DNA from: Acanthaster planci
Taxonomy: Eukaryota > Echinodermata > Asteroidea > Valvatida > Acanthasteridae
NCBI RefSeq assembly: GCF_001949145.1
Contig: NW_019091458.1
Location: 584,637-648,636, forward strand
DNA length: 64,000 nucleotides
Reading direction: 5' to 3'
Part shown: piece after piece, positions 61,325-64,000 of the stretch
Layout of the letters: each line of letters opens with the position of its first letter
Position numbering within the stretch: the first letter of the stretch is position 1
Program-made: the position numbers and the translations under genes
Notes under the pieces: model-generated
The model's input: only the letters and a program-made list of their open reading frames with translations
What the model was told of the DNA's origin: nothing
The model's database searches: none

Positions 61325-61879
61325 AAGCCTGGTTTCCATATGGTTGTTTGTAACACAGATGTTGGAACGCAAGACGTGAAGACACAGACACAAACGGAAA
61401 AGACGGCTTATGATGACATTCCACCCAATAATTGAAACAAAATGGCGTCCAAAACTCTGTGATTTTTCATGGAAGATATGCTTTTAGATGGAGTGTACCG
61501 CCTCATGATGCCAAACCTGTCCTCCAGTTTCACACATTTCATTGATGGTCAGCCATTAAGCTGATCATAAGGGTGAAATATTTAAGCATTAATGAGAAAA
61601 TGGGCAAACTTTGTGGACCTAAATGAGAGGGACGTACATGTAATTGCACGCCGGCCATACCAGCATGCGTGTTCGTATGGGGATACTGAGGCTACTCGAC
61701 GCAGACAGGTGGCAAAGTTGAACCTGGCTCAACTTTGCCGATTGTTAATGGCCGGTTTGCGTAGTGTCTGCAATGTCGGAGACACTTCCGTTTGGCATGT
61801 TTCCATATATCCGCGTTGCAGTTTGCATCTTGATTGCATTGCTCTCTGCGTTTCTTACGTCGATATGGAAACCAGGCTT
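61325..61879. mobile_element. terminal-inverted-repeat element of 555 bp
   Basis: AAGCCTGGTTTCCATAT at the left end (61325-61341) is perfectly inverted at the right end (61863-61879). The interior is GC-richer and holds an 11-bp perfect stem with a 7-nt loop at 61711-61739. A long plus frame (61592-62026) runs through and out of the right end, so it is not an element gene. Ends of the GGTTTCCATA kind are seen in PIF/Harbinger-like non-autonomous elements, from memory; this assignment is tentative. Confidence 0.7.
61711..61739. repeat. hairpin inside the 61325-61879 element
   Basis: GGCAAAGTTGA, loop ACCTGGC, TCAACTTTGCC: a perfect 11-bp stem. Confidence 0.85.
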
Positions 61880-63100
61880 TCCTTGAACATCAGAGAATGC
61901 ATGAACTCATACACATACATGTACAGTCCAATGATGTTGCACGCTTTTGCCAGATTAGAAGAAAAAAAGTGCACACAAAATGCAGTGACCAGAAATTATG
62001 AGGTAAAAGCATCTGCTTCCAGATAAAGCCCAGACAATGGAGAGAACACAAAGCCCGGCATCAAGTCCAGTTACAATCTGCACCCAGTAAAGTGCCTTTT
62101 ATGGCAATCTTTTTTTTTAACCTCTCTCCCTTGCGAAATTTATTTCCCCATTCAAGACTTATAAACAAAGCCAGCACTCAGGGAGAAAAAAACAATTCCA
62201 ACAAACCGAGTTCGAGAGAAGAGAAAGAAATGGACTGCATTGGGCAATGCCTCTTTAGCTGGCAAGATGAAGACAAGCATCAACCTGAAAGCAAGGTTAC
62301 CAAACAATGGCGTGGAAAAAGGGAGGGGGAGAGAAAAATTCTTATTCAATTATATTTGGATAACGAGCCAGTCTCATAGAGTGAGTGTAGCAATCTCAAG
62401 TGCAAGGAGGAGAAACTGGCCTGGAATAACCTCTGCTGCTCAGACGACCGGATGGGGAAAAATGCCGTCCAAGTATCCTTTGTCCTCATCGACAATTGCA
62501 GCAGTCGTCGCCTTACTCTCAGCATTCCATGCAATTGTTTGTTTGGGGTTATTGTGTCCTCTCTCTCCTCCACTCCAGAAATCACATTTTCCGTGGGTCT
62601 TTTCTACTTTGTCTGAACGTGCATGCCATCAGCAAGCCAAAAAAATTTCAAATTAGGGATCGGAATATACCAGGTTTACAGCTAGCAAAGTTTACATGAT
62701 AGCCCACGTTCAAGCCGGCTGCACATTATTTAGGCAGTGCTGAATACAAATTTGTAAAATCTATCCAATGGTTCAAGATTACAGCCAAAGTTTGTAAATA
62801 TTAGCCATTCAGTGAAAATGGCAACTGAGACCTGGAAACCTGTCTTCATATGCAATTTGGTGAATGCATTTGACAAACCTTGGTGCACTGCTTTGCCAGT
62901 TGTCGCCAGAGGCTGTGCCCAGGCCATTTTCGTGTTGAAAGGGTAATTTCTTTTGTAAAGAAAATTGAAACCGGCTGTGGTGACAAGATTTTGTCCCCCT
63001 TTTGGTTCTCACATCTACATGTATGTTTAAACACATATGAAGACCCCACAACTGTGAAGCAAGTATTAGTGTAAGCCTTTTCTGTTTTTCATTTCATGCC
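61880..63100. other. non-coding stretch
   Basis: AT-rich. Frames at 62092-62656 overlap in several phases without splice edges or domains. I see no RNA gene. Confidence 0.55.
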
Positions 63101-63596
63101 TAGGGCTGCGCCAGATATCCAAATATTTGATCAATTATCAAATACTATTTTCCGAATTTGAATATTCTAATTAATGCAAAATTCATGAAAAGGAAGAGAA
63201 AATATTCTTGTTTTATATATTGAGAAAAACTGCACGATGGATGCTTGTTTCAAGCAGATTCAAATGAAAAACGACAGAAATCTTATGATTCAAAAAGTAG
63301 ACTATTCTAAAAATAACTAACTAAATAACTTAAATAACTAAAAATTTTATAAGGAATGGAAATTTTCAACAGGGCAAGAAGTATTATTTGTCTCTTAAAT
63401 TTTGCTAAATTGTGGCTGGAGATACTCCTAGACGTGAGAAGCTATTATAGTGATTATAATGTACAATTGTGTGTGTTATTGCAACTGATTTTAATCATCA
63501 ACACTCTGCCAGTTGGTAAGACCGAATATTTGGATATTCGATTGAACTGAAGGTCGAATATTCAAAAAGTGAATTATTCCAATTGACTCTGCCCCA
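63101..63596. mobile_element. hAT-like non-autonomous element
   Basis: The left end TAGGGCTGCGCCAGATATCC resembles the TAGGGCTGNGC ends of some hAT elements, and the right end, read inward, begins TGGGGCAGAGTCAATTGG. ATATCCAAATATT (63115-63127) is perfectly inverted at 63525-63537, and further AATATTC blocks match in both subterminal regions. The interior is very AT-rich with no transposase. Flanks show CATTTCAT and CATTCATA, possibly a decayed 8-bp duplication. Confidence 0.5.
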
Positions 63597-64000
63597 TTCA
63601 TAATAGTTATACAAGGGATGTGTACCTTTTTTGTTTGAACACTGGCATGTTCATGTATCATGATTTTTCCAGGAAGAGGGACGTAGTTTACCAGCAAATA
63701 AGAACAAAATTTAACAGAAACCATTGTGTCCATATCTCCAAAGAAAAAAAGAAAGCAAATCCACTCCACACGTATACAGTTTATGAGCAAATAAAAAAGG
63801 AGCATTTTTGCATCAGGGAGACGTAAATTTTAATAGGGTTGTTTAACATGTACCAGTACATGTAGAGTACTTGACATCGGTCAACTGCAAGTGATACATC
63901 TCTGAATGGCAAAAAAACTGACAATAAGACAGAATTTATCAATACACATATGGTTATGCAACGTTTATGGCTAACTAGTATATTTCTGGCACCAGCAGAT
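63597..64000. other. non-coding stretch to the window end
   Basis: AT-rich. ACATGTAC CA GTACATGT near 63848-63865 is a small inverted repeat. No gene seen. Confidence 0.6.

Noticed and set aside
1-64000. CRISPR arrays, operons, ribosome binding sites, bacterial insertion sequences
   Set aside because: No spaced identical repeats and no compact coding organisation; the sequence is eukaryotic in character.

Overview
This window looks like non-coding DNA from an animal nuclear genome, probably a marine invertebrate. It is AT-rich by eye, has no gene-dense stretch and no operons, and is full of homopolymers, short tandem repeats and small inverted-repeat elements. It contains one assembly gap of 119 N. 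The 8-base palindrome TACATGTA and its longer alternations recur throughout; from memory this is common in echinoderm, hemichordate, amphioxus and mollusc assemblies, but I cannot name a species. I recognise no complete gene and no protein family in any of the six frames. Nearly all open frames are short and of low complexity, as expected for introns or intergenic DNA.

The best-supported content is repetitive. An inverted-repeat family with arms of about 100-120 bp occurs twice (7346-8511 and 16110-16470). The first copy runs directly into a 53-bp tandem array (8505-8851) that holds the assembly gap. Other terminal-inverted-repeat elements lie at 20724-21305, 23076-23321, 28295-28701, 30632-31031, 43835-43973 (pogo/Tigger-like ends), 61325-61879 and 63101-63596 (hAT-like ends). 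A 72-nt tRNA-like sequence with intact A and B boxes, a ruined anticodon arm and a following T4 run sits at 36477-36548 (minus strand). A second, more decayed tRNA-derived SINE is at 58258-58400. Tandem repeats with clean periods occur at 49105-49262 (11 bp), 50600-50730 (32 bp), 38815-39235 (about 100 bp, almost G-free) and 53695-53915 (about 35 bp). A perfect 34-bp palindrome lies at 50188-50221, and a 13-bp-stem hairpin flanked by a 12-bp direct repeat at 35998-36062.

Coding content is only hinted at. Several GC- or CpG-richer patches carry splice-like boundaries, mostly on the minus strand: 51436-51661, 49388-49483, 46274-46457, 42726-43100, 36245-36333, 35494-35595, 23878-23938 and 13215-13283, with a possible 5' non-coding exon ending at 14375. 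Some neighbours join in frame. Two weaker plus-strand candidates are at 27610-27650 and 52528-52601. None of the peptides is recognisable to me and splice look-alikes are frequent in such sequence, so all are low-confidence hypotheses. If they are right, the window would hold parts of one or more long-intron genes, mainly transcribed right to left, with possible promoter/first-exon regions near 24.0-24.7 kb and 13.2-14.6 kb.
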